A stretch of DNA of 14,102 bases from contig CAKTUP010000047.1 of NCBI GenBank assembly GCA_934621705.1, positions 1 to 14,102 on the forward strand. Reading direction: 5' to 3'. A model generated the notes under the pieces. It was not told the origin of the DNA, searched no databases, and saw only the letters and a list, made by a program, of their open reading frames with translations. The translations under genes and the position numbers were made by a program. Positions within the stretch are counted from its first letter, which is position 1; each line of letters opens with the position of its first letter. The DNA is from an uncultured Petrimonas sp. (GTDB taxonomy: Bacteria > Bacteroidota > Bacteroidia > Bacteroidales > Dysgonomonadaceae). Positions 1-7,576 of this stretch are shown here, one piece after another.

Positions 1-978
1 AGCATAGGTTATCCATCCAAAAAGGAACCGAAAATCGTTCAAAAAGGCCTGAATCTTTTGGCTGACAAGGGCGAGTTGATTGCGCTTATCGGTAAAAACG
101 GTTGCGGAAAATCTACCCTGTTGCGTTCCATTGCTTGTCTGCAACCCATTTTTTCCGGAAATATCACCATTGACGGGGAAAATATTTCGGAAATTTCATC
201 CAAACAACGGGCGCAACTTATCTCCATTGTTCTCACCGATCAGCGTTCGGTAGCAGCTTTCAACGTTAAAGAACTTATTTCCATCGGCCGCGATCCATAT
301 ACCGGTTGGTTGGGAAGCCTCTCGGCCAATGATGAGCAGATTATCGCCCAATCCATCGAAATGGCTAACCTGCAGGGATTCGAAAACCGCAACATCCATG
401 AATTGTCCGACGGCGAAAGGCAGCGTGTTTTTATCGCGCGGGCGCTGGCGCAAAACACCCCTATCATCCTTCTCGATGAACCCACTTCCCATCTCGATTT
501 GCCGAACAGAATCAGTATCTTGTTGCTCTTGCAAAAACTGGCGCGCGAAACCGGAAAAACGATTTTTATCTCCACCCACGAACTGGAAACCGCCATGCAG
601 GTTGCCGATAAAATCTGGCTGATGGAAAAGCTGAACGGCGTAAAGATCGGAACGCCCGAAGACATGGTGCTGCAGGGAACTTTCGATAGCGTTTTTGCAC
701 ATTCTTCTTACGATTTCGACAAGGAATACGGTAGTTTTGTGGTAAAAAAACTGCTCGATAAACATATTTCAACTCAGGTGGATAATCCCAACAGCCTTAT
801 GGCGCGGTGGACAACCAAAGCGTTGTCGCGAAAAGGTTATCACATTTCACCCAATGCTCCGCTAAAAGTTTCGCTGGACGAAAACCAAAACATTTGGACT
901 ATCTATTCTCCCGAACAAACGCTACAAGCAAACAGCATAGAAGATATGCTTCAAAAAATTTCCGGTTTTTATGTTTAA
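1..978 (+). CDS. ABC importer ATP-binding protein, FecE/BtuD type (5' end outside window)
   Basis: Nucleotide-binding subunit that would drive uptake of an iron-siderophore, haem or cobalamin across the inner membrane. The frame is open from base 1, so the true start lies to the left; 325 residues are visible. Counting from the first codon in the window: Walker A GKNGCGKST at 31-39, Q-loop Gln near 81, signature LSDGE at 135-139 (Asp in place of the usual second Gly), Walker B ILLDEP with Asp159 and Glu160, and H-loop His193. The ATPase domain ends near residue 225. About 100 further residues rich in aromatic and charged side chains form a C-terminal extension that classical FecE lacks, although longer ATPases of this kind occur in Bacteroidetes. 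The permease and binding-protein genes should lie to the left. The substrate cannot be read from the ATPase alone. The gene converges on the lipoprotein gene with 27 nt between their stops. Confidence 0.92.
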   Translation, partial: SIGYPSKKEPKIVQKGLNLLADKGELIALIGKNGCGKSTLLRSIACLQPIFSGNITIDGENISEISSKQRAQLISIVLTDQRSVAAFNVKELISIGRDPYTGWLGSLSANDEQIIAQSIEMANLQGFENRNIHELSDGERQRVFIARALAQNTPIILLDEPTSHLDLPNRISILLLLQKLARETGKTIFISTHELETAMQVADKIWLMEKLNGVKIGTPEDMVLQGTFDSVFAHSSYDFDKEYGSFVVKKLLDKHISTQVDNPNSLMARWTTKALSRKGYHISPNAPLKVSLDENQNIWTIYSPEQTLQANSIEDMLQKISGFYV

Positions 979-1005
979 ATATGCATTGCGTTTCGCATAT
1001 CAATC

Positions 1006-1653
1006 TCACTCCACCCTACAAGCAATAATAAAATAGTGCGGCGATGAAGACAATAATTCGCCGGTTTCGTCATCGTTTTCTCTGCCGGTGAGGTAGCTTC
1101 TATGGGCGAAGCGGTAAAAACCGTGTTCTTTGTCGGGCCACATGGAGCCGTAGAACACAAGCGGAGTGTTTTTGTTGGTTTGCCATGTCATATCAACGTA
1201 GCGAATAGGAAAATATGGAACGTATTTTATTCCGTCGTAGGTTTCTTTCAAATGAAGATGAAAAGACTTTGCTGTGTCATTTAATGACAAGGTTACGAAC
1301 AATGTTGAATCGTTTTGAGGCTCAATTTTCGTTCTTATTTTGGCAGGAAGTTTTTTGTGCTCTCCGATATTTTCAATAATAGATGAGCTAAGCGGGACAG
1401 AAAATGCGGTGTCGGAATTTATAAGTTGCCGGTTTTTCCATTCTTCTGTAATTAAACTTACGGAGTACTCTTTTTCGAGTTCGCCCAGGTGGTGGTTGAA
1501 GATATACATATCGGCATACGTGAGGGCATCAACGATATTTTCGGTTTCAGGCGGGTTATGAAATGAAAACGTTTTCGGCGCTTTCTCTTTTTGAACACAA
1601 GAGACAGTTAACACAATTACAAACAGTAGACTTAGAGCTTTTCTCAATACCAT
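1006..1653 (-). CDS. Small lipoprotein of unknown function
   Basis: A 215-residue protein that I do not assign to a family. The frame is open further upstream, but the Met at 1653 is preferred because it directly begins a lipoprotein signal peptide: MVLRK, a hydrophobic stretch (residues 6-15), then a lipobox-like LTVSC with the candidate lipidated Cys at 19. The Thr at -3 is not the classical Leu, but relaxed lipoboxes are common in Bacteroidetes. The mature part has no membrane segment. It is mixed alpha/beta, with a run of aromatic residues and an HxHLKE stretch in the second half. No clear Shine-Dalgarno sequence is present; the bases before the ATG are AT-rich. The gene lies just past the clpC terminator and is probably transcribed alone. 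Likely location is the periplasmic face of a membrane or the cell surface. Confidence 0.75.
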   Translation of the reverse strand: MVLRKALSLLFVIVLTVSCVQKEKAPKTFSFHNPPETENIVDALTYADMYIFNHHLGELEKEYSVSLITEEWKNRQLINSDTAFSVPLSSSIIENIGEHKKLPAKIRTKIEPQNDSTLFVTLSLNDTAKSFHLHLKETYDGIKYVPYFPIRYVDMTWQTNKNTPLVFYGSMWPDKEHGFYRFAHRSYLTGRENDDETGELLSSSPHYFIIACRVE

Positions 1654-1733
1654 TTTTGAACAATTTGAAGTCTTAAAGGTACTGAAATGTTGTAAGATGG
1701 CCGAATAAAGCAGATTATTTAACTTTTGAAAAT

Positions 1734-1769
1734 AAAAAACGGAACAACTTTTTGTTGTCCCGTTTTTTT
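1734..1769 (-). terminator. Rho-independent terminator behind clpC
   Basis: An inverted repeat with arms AAAAAACGGAACAAC and GTTGTCCCGTTTTTT around a 5-nt T loop; the arms pair along their length except for one A/C mismatch. Read on the minus strand it sits about 70 nt past the clpC stop and ends in a T run. It also has a T run on the plus strand, so it could stop transcription both ways, but no plus-strand gene ends nearby. Confidence 0.7.
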
Positions 1770-1777
1770 GTTGGGTG

Positions 1778-1824
1778 ATGCGAGTTCCAACTCGCATTGA
1801 TTTGAGACGCATTCAATGCGTCTC
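1778..1824. repeat. Pair of adjacent perfect palindromes, REP-like
   Basis: Two hairpins separated by 6 nt. The first (1778-1797) has arms ATGCGAGTT and AACTCGCAT around CC. The second (1804-1824) has arms GAGACGCATT and AATGCGTCTC around a single C. They lie between the clpC stop and the clpC terminator, in a position where they would be transcribed. Short palindromes with GAGACGC/GCGTCTC ends are dispersed in many Bacteroidetes genomes as REP-type sequences; membership here is inferred from appearance, as no second copy is present in this window. Confidence 0.6.
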
Positions 1825-1838
1825 TACCATGTCGTGAT

Positions 1839-4427
1839 TTACTTCTCTTCTTCCTGTCTGATATCTGACGTCTGATAGCTGTCTTCTCTTTCCGCCACGC
1901 TCATCACAATCTTCTGCAGCTCCTTGTCGAAATCCACCAACACGGTTTCGCCTTCCTTGATGCCGGTGCGCAGGATCATTTCCGCCATTTCGTCTTCCAC
2001 GTACTTTTGCAGGGCACGTTTTAGCGGACGGGCGCCGAACTGAACATCGTAGCCTTTATCGGCGATAAATTCCTTGGCTTCGGTGGTGAGTTCCACGTTG
2101 TAGCCCAGCTCTTTGATGCGCTTGTACAGCCCTTTGAGTTCCAAATCGATAATCTTGAAGATGGATTCTTTGCTCAACTGGTCGAACATCACGATATCGT
2201 CCACGCGGTTCAGGAACTCGGGGGCGAATGCCTTGTTCAACGCTTTCTGGATAACGCTTCGCGAATATTCGGCATCGGTGGCATCGTTGCCGGCGCTGAA
2301 ACCGATACCGCGGCCAAAGTCTTTCAACTGCCGCGTTCCGATATTGGAAGTCATGATCAGAATGGTGTTCTTGAAATCGATTTTGCGCCCCAAACTATCC
2401 GTAATATGGCCTTCATCCAAGATTTGCAGCAGGATGTTAAACACATCGGGATGCGCTTTTTCAATCTCGTCGAGCAGCACAACGGAGTAGGGACGGCGAC
2501 GCACTTTCTCGGTCAGCTGGCCGCCTTCTTCGTAACCCACGTATCCGGGAGGCGCTCCCACAAGGCGCGACACGTTGAATTTCTCCATATACTCGCTCAT
2601 ATCGATGCGGATGAGGTTTTCATGCGAATCGAACAGGAATTCCGCCAGTTTTTTCGCCAAATGCGTTTTCCCCACGCCGGTTGGGCCAAGGAACATAAAC
2701 GTGCCGATGGGTTTGTTGGGGTCTTTCAATCCCACCCGATTTCGCTGAATGGCTTTCGCTATCTTTTCCACCGCTTCGTCCTGGCCTATAACCTGCGCTT
2801 TCAGGTCGTCTTTCATTTCCAGCAAACGCTGGCCTTCGGCCTGAGCGATTCGCTGCACGGGAACGCCTGAAATCATCGCCACAACTTCGGCAATTTTTTC
2901 TTCGTCAACTATTTCCGGCTTTTCCTTAATTTCCTTCTGCCAGCGTTGCTCTTCGGCTTCCAGAGCCAGCAGAAGCTGACGCTGCTTGTCGCGGTAACTG
3001 GCCGCCAGTTCGTATTTTTGAGCTTTCACGGCATCGTTTTTCATCTGTTCCACCGTTTTCAACTCTTCTTCCATTTCTTCGATCACTTTGGGGATGGAAA
3101 TGTTGGAAATGTGAACGCGCGCGCCCGATTCGTCCAGTGCGTCGATGGCCTTGTCGGGGAACGTACGGTCGGAAACGTATCTTTCCGTCAGTTTCACGCA
3201 CGCTTCCAGCGCGTCGTCGGTGTAACGCACATTGTGGTGGTCTTCATATCGTTCTTTTATATTTTTGAGGATTTGCAGCGTTTCTTCGGGCGTGGTGGCA
3301 TCCACGATCACTTTCTGGAACCTGCGTTCCAGCGCACCGTCTTTCTCAATATTCTTGCGGTATTCGTCTAACGTGGTGGCGCCTATACACTGAATCTCTC
3401 CGCGCGCCAGCGCAGGTTTCAGCATGTTGGCCGCGTCGAGCGAACCGGCTGCGCCGCCGGCGCCTACGATGGTGTGGATCTCGTCGATAAAGAGAATGAT
3501 GTTCGGGTTTTTCGACAATTCGTTCAGAATCGCTTTGATGCGCTCTTCGAACTGTCCGCGATACTTGGTTCCGGCAACGATAGAAGCCATATCCAGCGCG
3601 ATAACCCGCTTGTCGAACATGGCGCGCGATACTTTCTTTTGCACGATGCGCAGCGCCAATCCGTCCACAATGGCCGATTTCCCTACACCGGGATCGCCGA
3701 TAAGCACCGGATTGTTTTTCTTGCGGCGGCTCAATATCTGCGCGATGCGCTCGATTTCCTTTTCGCGCCCCACAATCGGATCGAGGCGGTTTTCCATCGC
3801 TGCGCGGGTGATATCGGTTCCGAAATTGTCCAGCACAGGTGTGTCGGAAGCGGGAGCTTTAGCCTGAGTTTGGCCGCCCTGCTGCTGTCCGCCCGGGTTG
3901 AAAGACGATTTTCCGCCGGGTTCGTCTTCATCGTCATCGGTGAAGTTCGGGCCCATCGACGGCGATTCGGGCAAGCCACCTTCGGCGCGGGCATCCAGTA
4001 TGCTTTTCACGTACAGGAACGCGCTGGAGTAATCGATTTGAAACTGTGCCAAAATGTCGTTTATGGGCGTATTTTTGTCTTTCAGCAAAGCCAGCAACAG
4101 ATGCTCGGAATCGGTTTCCGTGCTTTTGGTGAGCCTTGCTTCCAGTATGCTCATTTTTAATGTTTTTTCCGTGCTTTTGTTGATAACCAACTCGCTGGTT
4201 CCATCGTACGGCTCCTGAATCTGGCGGAATCGGTCATCGATATAGTTTTTTAAATGTTTTATGTCCACATCGAAATCCTGAAGCACCTGAATGGCCATTC
4301 CGTCGCCATCGCGAAGAATTGCCAGCATCAAATGTTCCGGGCCGATATAATTGTTTTGTAGTCTTTCGGCTTCTTCACGGCTGTATGCCATGATATTGCG
4401 TACTTTCTGTGAAAAATTGTTATCCAT
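1839..4427 (-). CDS. clpC: ATP-dependent Clp protease ATPase subunit ClpC
   Basis: Class I Hsp100 unfoldase that threads substrates into ClpP in the cytoplasm. It is 862 residues, a normal length. Domains: Clp N-domain with two repeats (1-145), an acidic/Gly/Gln-rich linker (about 160-195), AAA-1 with Walker A GDPGVGKS (244-251) and Walker B Asp315/Glu316, a short middle segment with a UVR motif (about 455-487), and AAA-2 with Walker A GPTGVGKT (581-588), the pore loop VGAPPGYVGY (623-632) and Walker B Asp653/Glu654. The tripeptide IGF at 708-710 fits the ClpP-docking loop. The UVR motif and lack of the long ClpB coiled coil favour ClpC over ClpB. The start is supported by AAGGAAGG placed 4 nt before the ATG. 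No clpP or mcsA/mcsB gene is adjacent. Base composition is more GC-rich than the 7.2-8.6 kb region. Confidence 0.97.
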   Translation of the reverse strand: MDNNFSQKVRNIMAYSREEAERLQNNYIGPEHLMLAILRDGDGMAIQVLQDFDVDIKHLKNYIDDRFRQIQEPYDGTSELVINKSTEKTLKMSILEARLTKSTETDSEHLLLALLKDKNTPINDILAQFQIDYSSAFLYVKSILDARAEGGLPESPSMGPNFTDDDEDEPGGKSSFNPGGQQQGGQTQAKAPASDTPVLDNFGTDITRAAMENRLDPIVGREKEIERIAQILSRRKKNNPVLIGDPGVGKSAIVDGLALRIVQKKVSRAMFDKRVIALDMASIVAGTKYRGQFEERIKAILNELSKNPNIILFIDEIHTIVGAGGAAGSLDAANMLKPALARGEIQCIGATTLDEYRKNIEKDGALERRFQKVIVDATTPEETLQILKNIKERYEDHHNVRYTDDALEACVKLTERYVSDRTFPDKAIDALDESGARVHISNISIPKVIEEMEEELKTVEQMKNDAVKAQKYELAASYRDKQRQLLLALEAEEQRWQKEIKEKPEIVDEEKIAEVVAMISGVPVQRIAQAEGQRLLEMKDDLKAQVIGQDEAVEKIAKAIQRNRVGLKDPNKPIGTFMFLGPTGVGKTHLAKKLAEFLFDSHENLIRIDMSEYMEKFNVSRLVGAPPGYVGYEEGGQLTEKVRRRPYSVVLLDEIEKAHPDVFNILLQILDEGHITDSLGRKIDFKNTILIMTSNIGTRQLKDFGRGIGFSAGNDATDAEYSRSVIQKALNKAFAPEFLNRVDDIVMFDQLSKESIFKIIDLELKGLYKRIKELGYNVELTTEAKEFIADKGYDVQFGARPLKRALQKYVEDEMAEMILRTGIKEGETVLVDFDKELQKIVMSVAEREDSYQTSDIRQEEEK

Positions 4428-4443
4428 TATTACCTTCCTTATC
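4428..4443 (-). promoter_or_regulatory. Ribosome-binding site of clpC
   Basis: Read on the minus strand, the bases before the ATG are AAGGAAGGTAAT, a clear purine-rich Shine-Dalgarno sequence. It stands out because the other starts in this window have little or none, and it fixes the clpC start. Confidence 0.7.
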
Positions 4444-4457
4444 TTCTAAGTTTATTG

Positions 4458-4490
4458 CAAATATAGTTTTTTATTTACTATAATAACAAA
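4458..4490 (-). promoter_or_regulatory. Bacteroidetes-type promoter for clpC
   Basis: On the minus strand there is TATATTTG (4465 down to 4458), which matches the -7 consensus TAnnTTTG. TTTG (4490 down to 4487) lies 21 nt upstream, matching the -33 element at the accepted spacing. Transcription would begin near 4451, giving a leader of about 25 nt before the clpC ATG. The match is by eye; the start site has not been mapped. Confidence 0.65.
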
Positions 4491-4701
4491 AACAATGCCA
4501 ATAAAATTGGTTAGGGTCTGCCGAAACTGACGAGTTTTATATTCTTTTTGATAAGGAACGCGGAGTTGGCAGTTGGCTATTAGCCCTTTGTTTCTTGTAC
4601 ATACAAGCGCGCGAAGGAAACGCTAAGCACGCAAAATCTGCGCAGCGAAATCGCCGACTTCCATTGAGCATTAAAACCGGAGGCAACATCGCATATTATC
4701 A
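4491..4701. other. Intergenic spacer without a gene
   Basis: The spacer lies between the clpC promoter and the fcl stop. I see no open frame, RNA gene or convincing terminator for fcl. The segment about 4608-4640 (containing CGCGCGAAGGAAACGCTAAG) resembles the dispersed 'gcgaag...cgctaag...cgcaaa' sequences found between genes in many bacterial genomes and could be a decayed repeat. That is a resemblance only. Confidence 0.3.
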
Positions 4702-5787
4702 TCATCTATCATCTTCCTGACTATCTATGTACCAGTTATACAATAAGTTTATGCCTTCGTCTATTTCGACTTTATGGCGCCATCCGAGCGAAGTCAATTT
4801 GGAGACATCGGTAAGTTTGCGCATGGCGCCATCCGGTTTTGACGGGTCGAAGCGGATGTCTGCGTCGAAACCGATTATTTCTTTTATTGTTTCGGCAAGC
4901 TTCTTTATGCTGATTTCTTTTCCGGATCCGATATTTATGTGGCAGTTGCGGATTTCTTGTTTATCGGTTTTCAGATCGTCAAAATCAATGTTTTCCATTA
5001 CAAAAACACAGGCGTCGGCCATGTCTTCGCTCCAAAGAAATTCACGCATGGGTTTTCCGGTTCCCCACAGCTCCAAACGATTGGCGAAAACCCCCAACTT
5101 GTTTAGTGCCTTTAGAATTTCATCATTAGCGCTATTCTCGCTGATGCCGGCTATGGGTCTTTTTTTCAAATCTTTTTTTATTCCATCCCAATTGTTTTCG
5201 CGTAAGCATTTGCTTAAGTGCGTTTTTCGCATTATGGCCGGGAGAACGTGACTTTTTTCCAAATCGAAGTTATCATTCAAGCCGTAAAGATTGGTGGGCA
5301 TAACGGCGATGTAATTTGTTCCATATTGAAGATTGAAGCTTTCGCACATTTTCAGTCCTGCGATTTTGGCAATGGCATACGGCTCATTCGTATATTCGAG
5401 CGGCGATGTGAGAAGATAATCTTCGCTCATGGGTTGCGGCGAATTTTTGGGATATATGCAGGTGCTGCCGAGAAACAAGAGTTTCTTTACGTTGTTCTTA
5501 AAACTTTCGTATATGATATTGTTTTGAATTTGCAGGTTTCTGTATATGAAGTCTGCCCGATATGTGTTGTTGGCAATAATTCCGCCAACATGAGCGGCGG
5601 CCATGAAAACGTATTCGGGTTTTTCGTTTTCGAAAAAATCTTTTACGGCTGCACTGTCCAGCAAGTCCATTTCTTTGTGAGAGCGGCCTGTGAGATTTGT
5701 ATAACCGTTTGCCGCCAGATTTTTCCAGATTGCCGACCCAACCATGCCCTTGTGTCCTGCCACGTATATTTTACTGTCTTTATTCAT
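4702..5787 (-). CDS. fcl: GDP-L-fucose synthase
   Basis: Cytoplasmic bifunctional epimerase/reductase that turns GDP-4-keto-6-deoxy-D-mannose into GDP-L-fucose with NADPH, the second step after Gmd. The protein is 361 residues. It has the short-chain dehydrogenase fold: nucleotide-binding GHKGMVG at 11-17, Ser108 and Cys110 in LGSTCIYP, Tyr137 and Lys141 in YAIAK, and His180. These are the Escherichia coli enzyme's Ser107, Cys109, Tyr136, Lys140 and His179 shifted by one. It is about 40 residues longer than the E. coli enzyme. The extra length is a charged insert at roughly 190-235, which to my knowledge is usual in Bacteroidales homologues. The ATG overlaps the end of gmd by 8 nt, so the two are probably translationally coupled and share a promoter. 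The product would supply fucose for capsule, O-antigen or surface glycoproteins. Confidence 0.95.
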   Translation of the reverse strand: MNKDSKIYVAGHKGMVGSAIWKNLAANGYTNLTGRSHKEMDLLDSAAVKDFFENEKPEYVFMAAAHVGGIIANNTYRADFIYRNLQIQNNIIYESFKNNVKKLLFLGSTCIYPKNSPQPMSEDYLLTSPLEYTNEPYAIAKIAGLKMCESFNLQYGTNYIAVMPTNLYGLNDNFDLEKSHVLPAIMRKTHLSKCLRENNWDGIKKDLKKRPIAGISENSANDEILKALNKLGVFANRLELWGTGKPMREFLWSEDMADACVFVMENIDFDDLKTDKQEIRNCHINIGSGKEISIKKLAETIKEIIGFDADIRFDPSKPDGAMRKLTDVSKLTSLGWRHKVEIDEGINLLYNWYIDSQEDDR

Positions 5788-6865
5788 TGTCTATCGCATC
5801 TTTGGCTTTTAATTTTCTTACAAACGTCATATCGTGTTTTACCATTAACTTAACCAACTCTTCAAAAGACGTCTTACGGGGATTCCATCCGAGGAGCGTT
5901 TTCGCTTTTGTCGGATCGCCCATAAGTTGTTCTACTTCTGCCGGACGGAAATATTTCGGATCGACTTCCACCAGAACTTTTCCGGTAGATACATCAATTC
6001 CTTTTTCGTCAATGCCCCGGCCTTCCCATCGCAGTTCAATTCCGGCTTCTGAAAAGGCGCGCGTGCAAAACTCACGAATACTGTGCATTTCACCGGTGGC
6101 AATAACAAAATCCTCAGGTTTATCGTGTTGAAGCATCAACCACATGCATTCCACGTAGTCTTTGGCGTAACCCCAATCGCGAAGGGCATCAAGATTCCCA
6201 AGATAGAGTTTGTCCTGCATGTTTTGTGCTATACGGGCAACGGCAATGGTTATTTTTCTGGTGACAAATGTTTCGCCGCGGCGTTCACTCTCGTGGTTAA
6301 AAAGAATGCCGTTTACCGCAAACATGTTGTAAGACTCGCGGTAGTTTTTTGTAATCCAAAATCCGTATAATTTGGCTACACCGTATGGACTGCGGGGATA
6401 AAACGGCGTGGTTTCCTTTTGCGGTACTTCCTGTACTAAACCGTAAAGCTCGGAAGTTGATGCCTGGTATATCCTGGTTTTTTTCTCCATGCCGAGAATA
6501 CGAACGGCTTCCAGTAAACGAAGTGTTCCAACGGCGTCGGTTTCAGCGGTATATTCCGGTACGTCGAAGCTGACTTTCACGTGGCTTTGAGCTGCCAGGT
6601 TGTATATTTCGTGAGGTTGTATAGTTTGTATGACCCTGATAAGCGAGCTGGAGTCAGTCATATCGGCATAATGCAGGTTCACCAGTCTCTTTTGGTGCAT
6701 ATCTCTTATCCACTCGTCCAAATATAGATGTTCGATGCGCGCTGTGTTAAACGAGGATGAGCGACGCAGCAGTCCGTGTACTTCGTATCCTTTCTCTATT
6801 AAGAATTCTGCCAGGTAAGAGCCGTCTTGTCCCGTTATACCTGTAATTAGCGCTACTTTTACCAT
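5780..6865 (-). CDS. gmd: GDP-mannose 4,6-dehydratase
   Basis: Converts GDP-D-mannose to GDP-4-keto-6-deoxy-D-mannose, the first committed step to GDP-L-fucose and GDP-rhamnose. The protein is 361 residues from the ATG at 6865. The frame is open for 24 more codons upstream, but the Met before VKVALITG is chosen because it begins the Rossmann strand and because a promoter-like box lies inside the longer version. Motifs: GITGQDG (9-15), Thr137 and Glu139 in STSELYG, and Tyr161/Lys165 in YGVAK. The spacing of these four is identical to the E. coli catalytic set (Thr132, Glu134, Tyr156, Lys160). The [11 protein letters not shown] stretch near 190-200 is the conserved substrate and tetramer region. 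It is first in a two-gene operon with fcl and transcribed away from the exopolysaccharide-like operon. Confidence 0.96.
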   Translation of the reverse strand: MVKVALITGITGQDGSYLAEFLIEKGYEVHGLLRRSSSFNTARIEHLYLDEWIRDMHQKRLVNLHYADMTDSSSLIRVIQTIQPHEIYNLAAQSHVKVSFDVPEYTAETDAVGTLRLLEAVRILGMEKKTRIYQASTSELYGLVQEVPQKETTPFYPRSPYGVAKLYGFWITKNYRESYNMFAVNGILFNHESERRGETFVTRKITIAVARIAQNMQDKLYLGNLDALRDWGYAKDYVECMWLMLQHDKPEDFVIATGEMHSIREFCTRAFSEAGIELRWEGRGIDEKGIDVSTGKVLVEVDPKYFRPAEVEQLMGDPTKAKTLLGWNPRKTSFEELVKLMVKHDMTFVRKLKAKDAIDNE

Positions 6866-6893
6866 AATTTTATTGTTTTTGCGTTTAATGATG

Positions 6894-6901
6894 CAAATAT
6901 A
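6894..6901 (-). promoter_or_regulatory. Candidate -7 box for gmd-fcl
   Basis: The minus strand carries TATATTTG, an exact TAnnTTTG match, about 29 nt before the gmd ATG, giving a short leader. No good TTTG or TTG lies at the -33 distance, so this is weaker than the clpC promoter. It supports the gmd start at 6865, because a start at 6937 would lie upstream of this promoter. Confidence 0.45.
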
Positions 6902-7070
6902 TGGTAAATTATTTACATGAAGGCTGTTCATAAACATACATATGGCACAGACTGTGGCTGATACTTGATGATAAATAAAAAAATGAAATGATTATCCGCT
7001 AAAATAAACACGGTCATATTCATTATACAGAGCCTGTTTGAGCATTTGCGGATGACGTTCGATTACAATT

Positions 7071-7094
7071 AAAAGAGTGATTATTGTCTCTTTT
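7071..7094. repeat. Inverted repeat, possible operator or weak terminator
   Basis: Arms AAAAGAG (7071-7077) and CTCTTTT (7088-7094) are separated by 10 nt, and more Ts follow. It lies just upstream of the first plus-strand -7 box. It could be a regulator site or a weak hairpin terminator. The stem is only 7 bp and AT-rich, so chance occurrence is possible. Confidence 0.3.
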
Positions 7095-7150
7095 TTGTTA
7101 ATTTTGTATCTTTTTTTTAAGATGACAGCTTTTTATGTGAAATAAAATAC

Positions 7151-7158
7151 TAAATTTG
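7151..7158 (+). promoter_or_regulatory. Candidate -7 box for the five-gene operon
   Basis: TAAATTTG matches TAnnTTTG and would start transcription near 7165, about 42 nt before the ATG at 7207. A second match, TAATTTTG, lies at 7099-7106. Neither has a clean -33 TTTG at 19-21 nt. The nearer box also argues against starting the receiver gene at the earlier in-frame ATG at 7156, which would lie upstream of the transcript start. Confidence 0.45.
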
Positions 7159-7206
7159 TATTTCATCGATAAACGTTGTGTAGTAGAAAAAAGCATTTAT
7201 TTTGTG

Positions 7207-7566
7207 ATGAAAATATTATTAATAGAAAAAAATGCGACAGTCAGATTTACTGTTACCCGCATACTGATAAAAGAAGGATATGAGGTAGTATCCGCAGATA
7301 ATGGCAGTCAGGCATTTGAACTTATTCAATCTCAAAAGTTTGACGTTATACTTACAAATATTTTTCTCAAATATTATTCAGGGTTCGAAATCATCCACCT
7401 TGCAAAACAATCTGCACTGAATAAGGACGCCAAAGTGATTGTTATTTCAGATGCATTCACCTCAGATATTATTAAAAGATTGTGTGACATGGAAGTAGAT
7501 GACATTATTTCCAAACCTTTCTTACCGATGGAATTGATGTACCGGTTATCGAAACTTTTTGATTAG
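7207..7566 (+). CDS. Stand-alone receiver-like protein lacking the phospho-acceptor Asp
   Basis: A 119-residue single-domain protein with the CheY/response-regulator fold and no output domain. The start at 7207 is chosen because MKILLIEKN is the normal first beta-strand; an in-frame ATG at 7156 would add 17 unrelated residues. The key sites are altered. The acidic pair after strand 1 is Glu7-Lys8. The phospho-acceptor position in DVILTN is Asn51 instead of Asp. The switch Thr/Ser is probably Ser81 in VIVISD. Lys103 in ISKPF is kept. Phosphorylation in the usual way therefore looks impossible, and the protein is better described as a pseudo-receiver, perhaps acting by protein binding. It is cytoplasmic, with no signal or membrane segment. 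It is the first gene of a tight operon; the next starts 10 nt after its stop. Its base composition is markedly AT-rich. Confidence 0.88.
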   Translation: MKILLIEKNATVRFTVTRILIKEGYEVVSADNGSQAFELIQSQKFDVILTNIFLKYYSGFEIIHLAKQSALNKDAKVIVISDAFTSDIIKRLCDMEVDDIISKPFLPMELMYRLSKLFD

Positions 7567-7576
7567 ATAAAAGTTT

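Larger units (their letters stand above)
6866..7206. other. Divergent AT-rich control region between gmd and the receiver gene
   Basis: This stretch of 341 nt holds no convincing gene. It contains the gmd -7 box, an inverted repeat at 7071-7094, and two TAnnTTTG boxes on the plus strand (7099-7106 and 7151-7158). Long T runs (7091-7096, 7111-7118) follow the inverted repeat. Regulation of both flanking operons is likely to act here. Confidence 0.5.

Noticed and set aside
196..765. Minus-strand open frame of 189 codons opposite the ABC ATPase
   Set aside because: It overlaps a gene with intact Walker A, signature and Walker B motifs, and its own translation shows no domain.
979..1000. Short inverted repeat ATATGC/GCATAT between the convergent ABC and lipoprotein genes
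   Set aside because: The stem is only 6 bp with a 10-nt loop and has no T run on either strand, so it is too weak to call a terminator.
2406..4160. Long open frames on the plus strand opposite clpC
   Set aside because: They lie wholly inside the well-supported clpC gene. Their translations are Phe/His/Arg-rich low-quality sequence typical of antisense frames of a coding gene.
4575..4585. Palindrome GGCTATTAGCC downstream of fcl
   Set aside because: Five-base arms around one base with no T tract; common by chance and not convincing as the fcl terminator.
6866..6937. Earlier ATG for gmd
   Set aside because: The 24 extra residues precede the Rossmann motif without similarity to it and span the candidate promoter box.
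7156..7206. Earlier ATG for the receiver gene
   Set aside because: It adds 17 residues ahead of the first conserved strand and would lie upstream of the transcript start predicted from the -7 box at 7151-7158.
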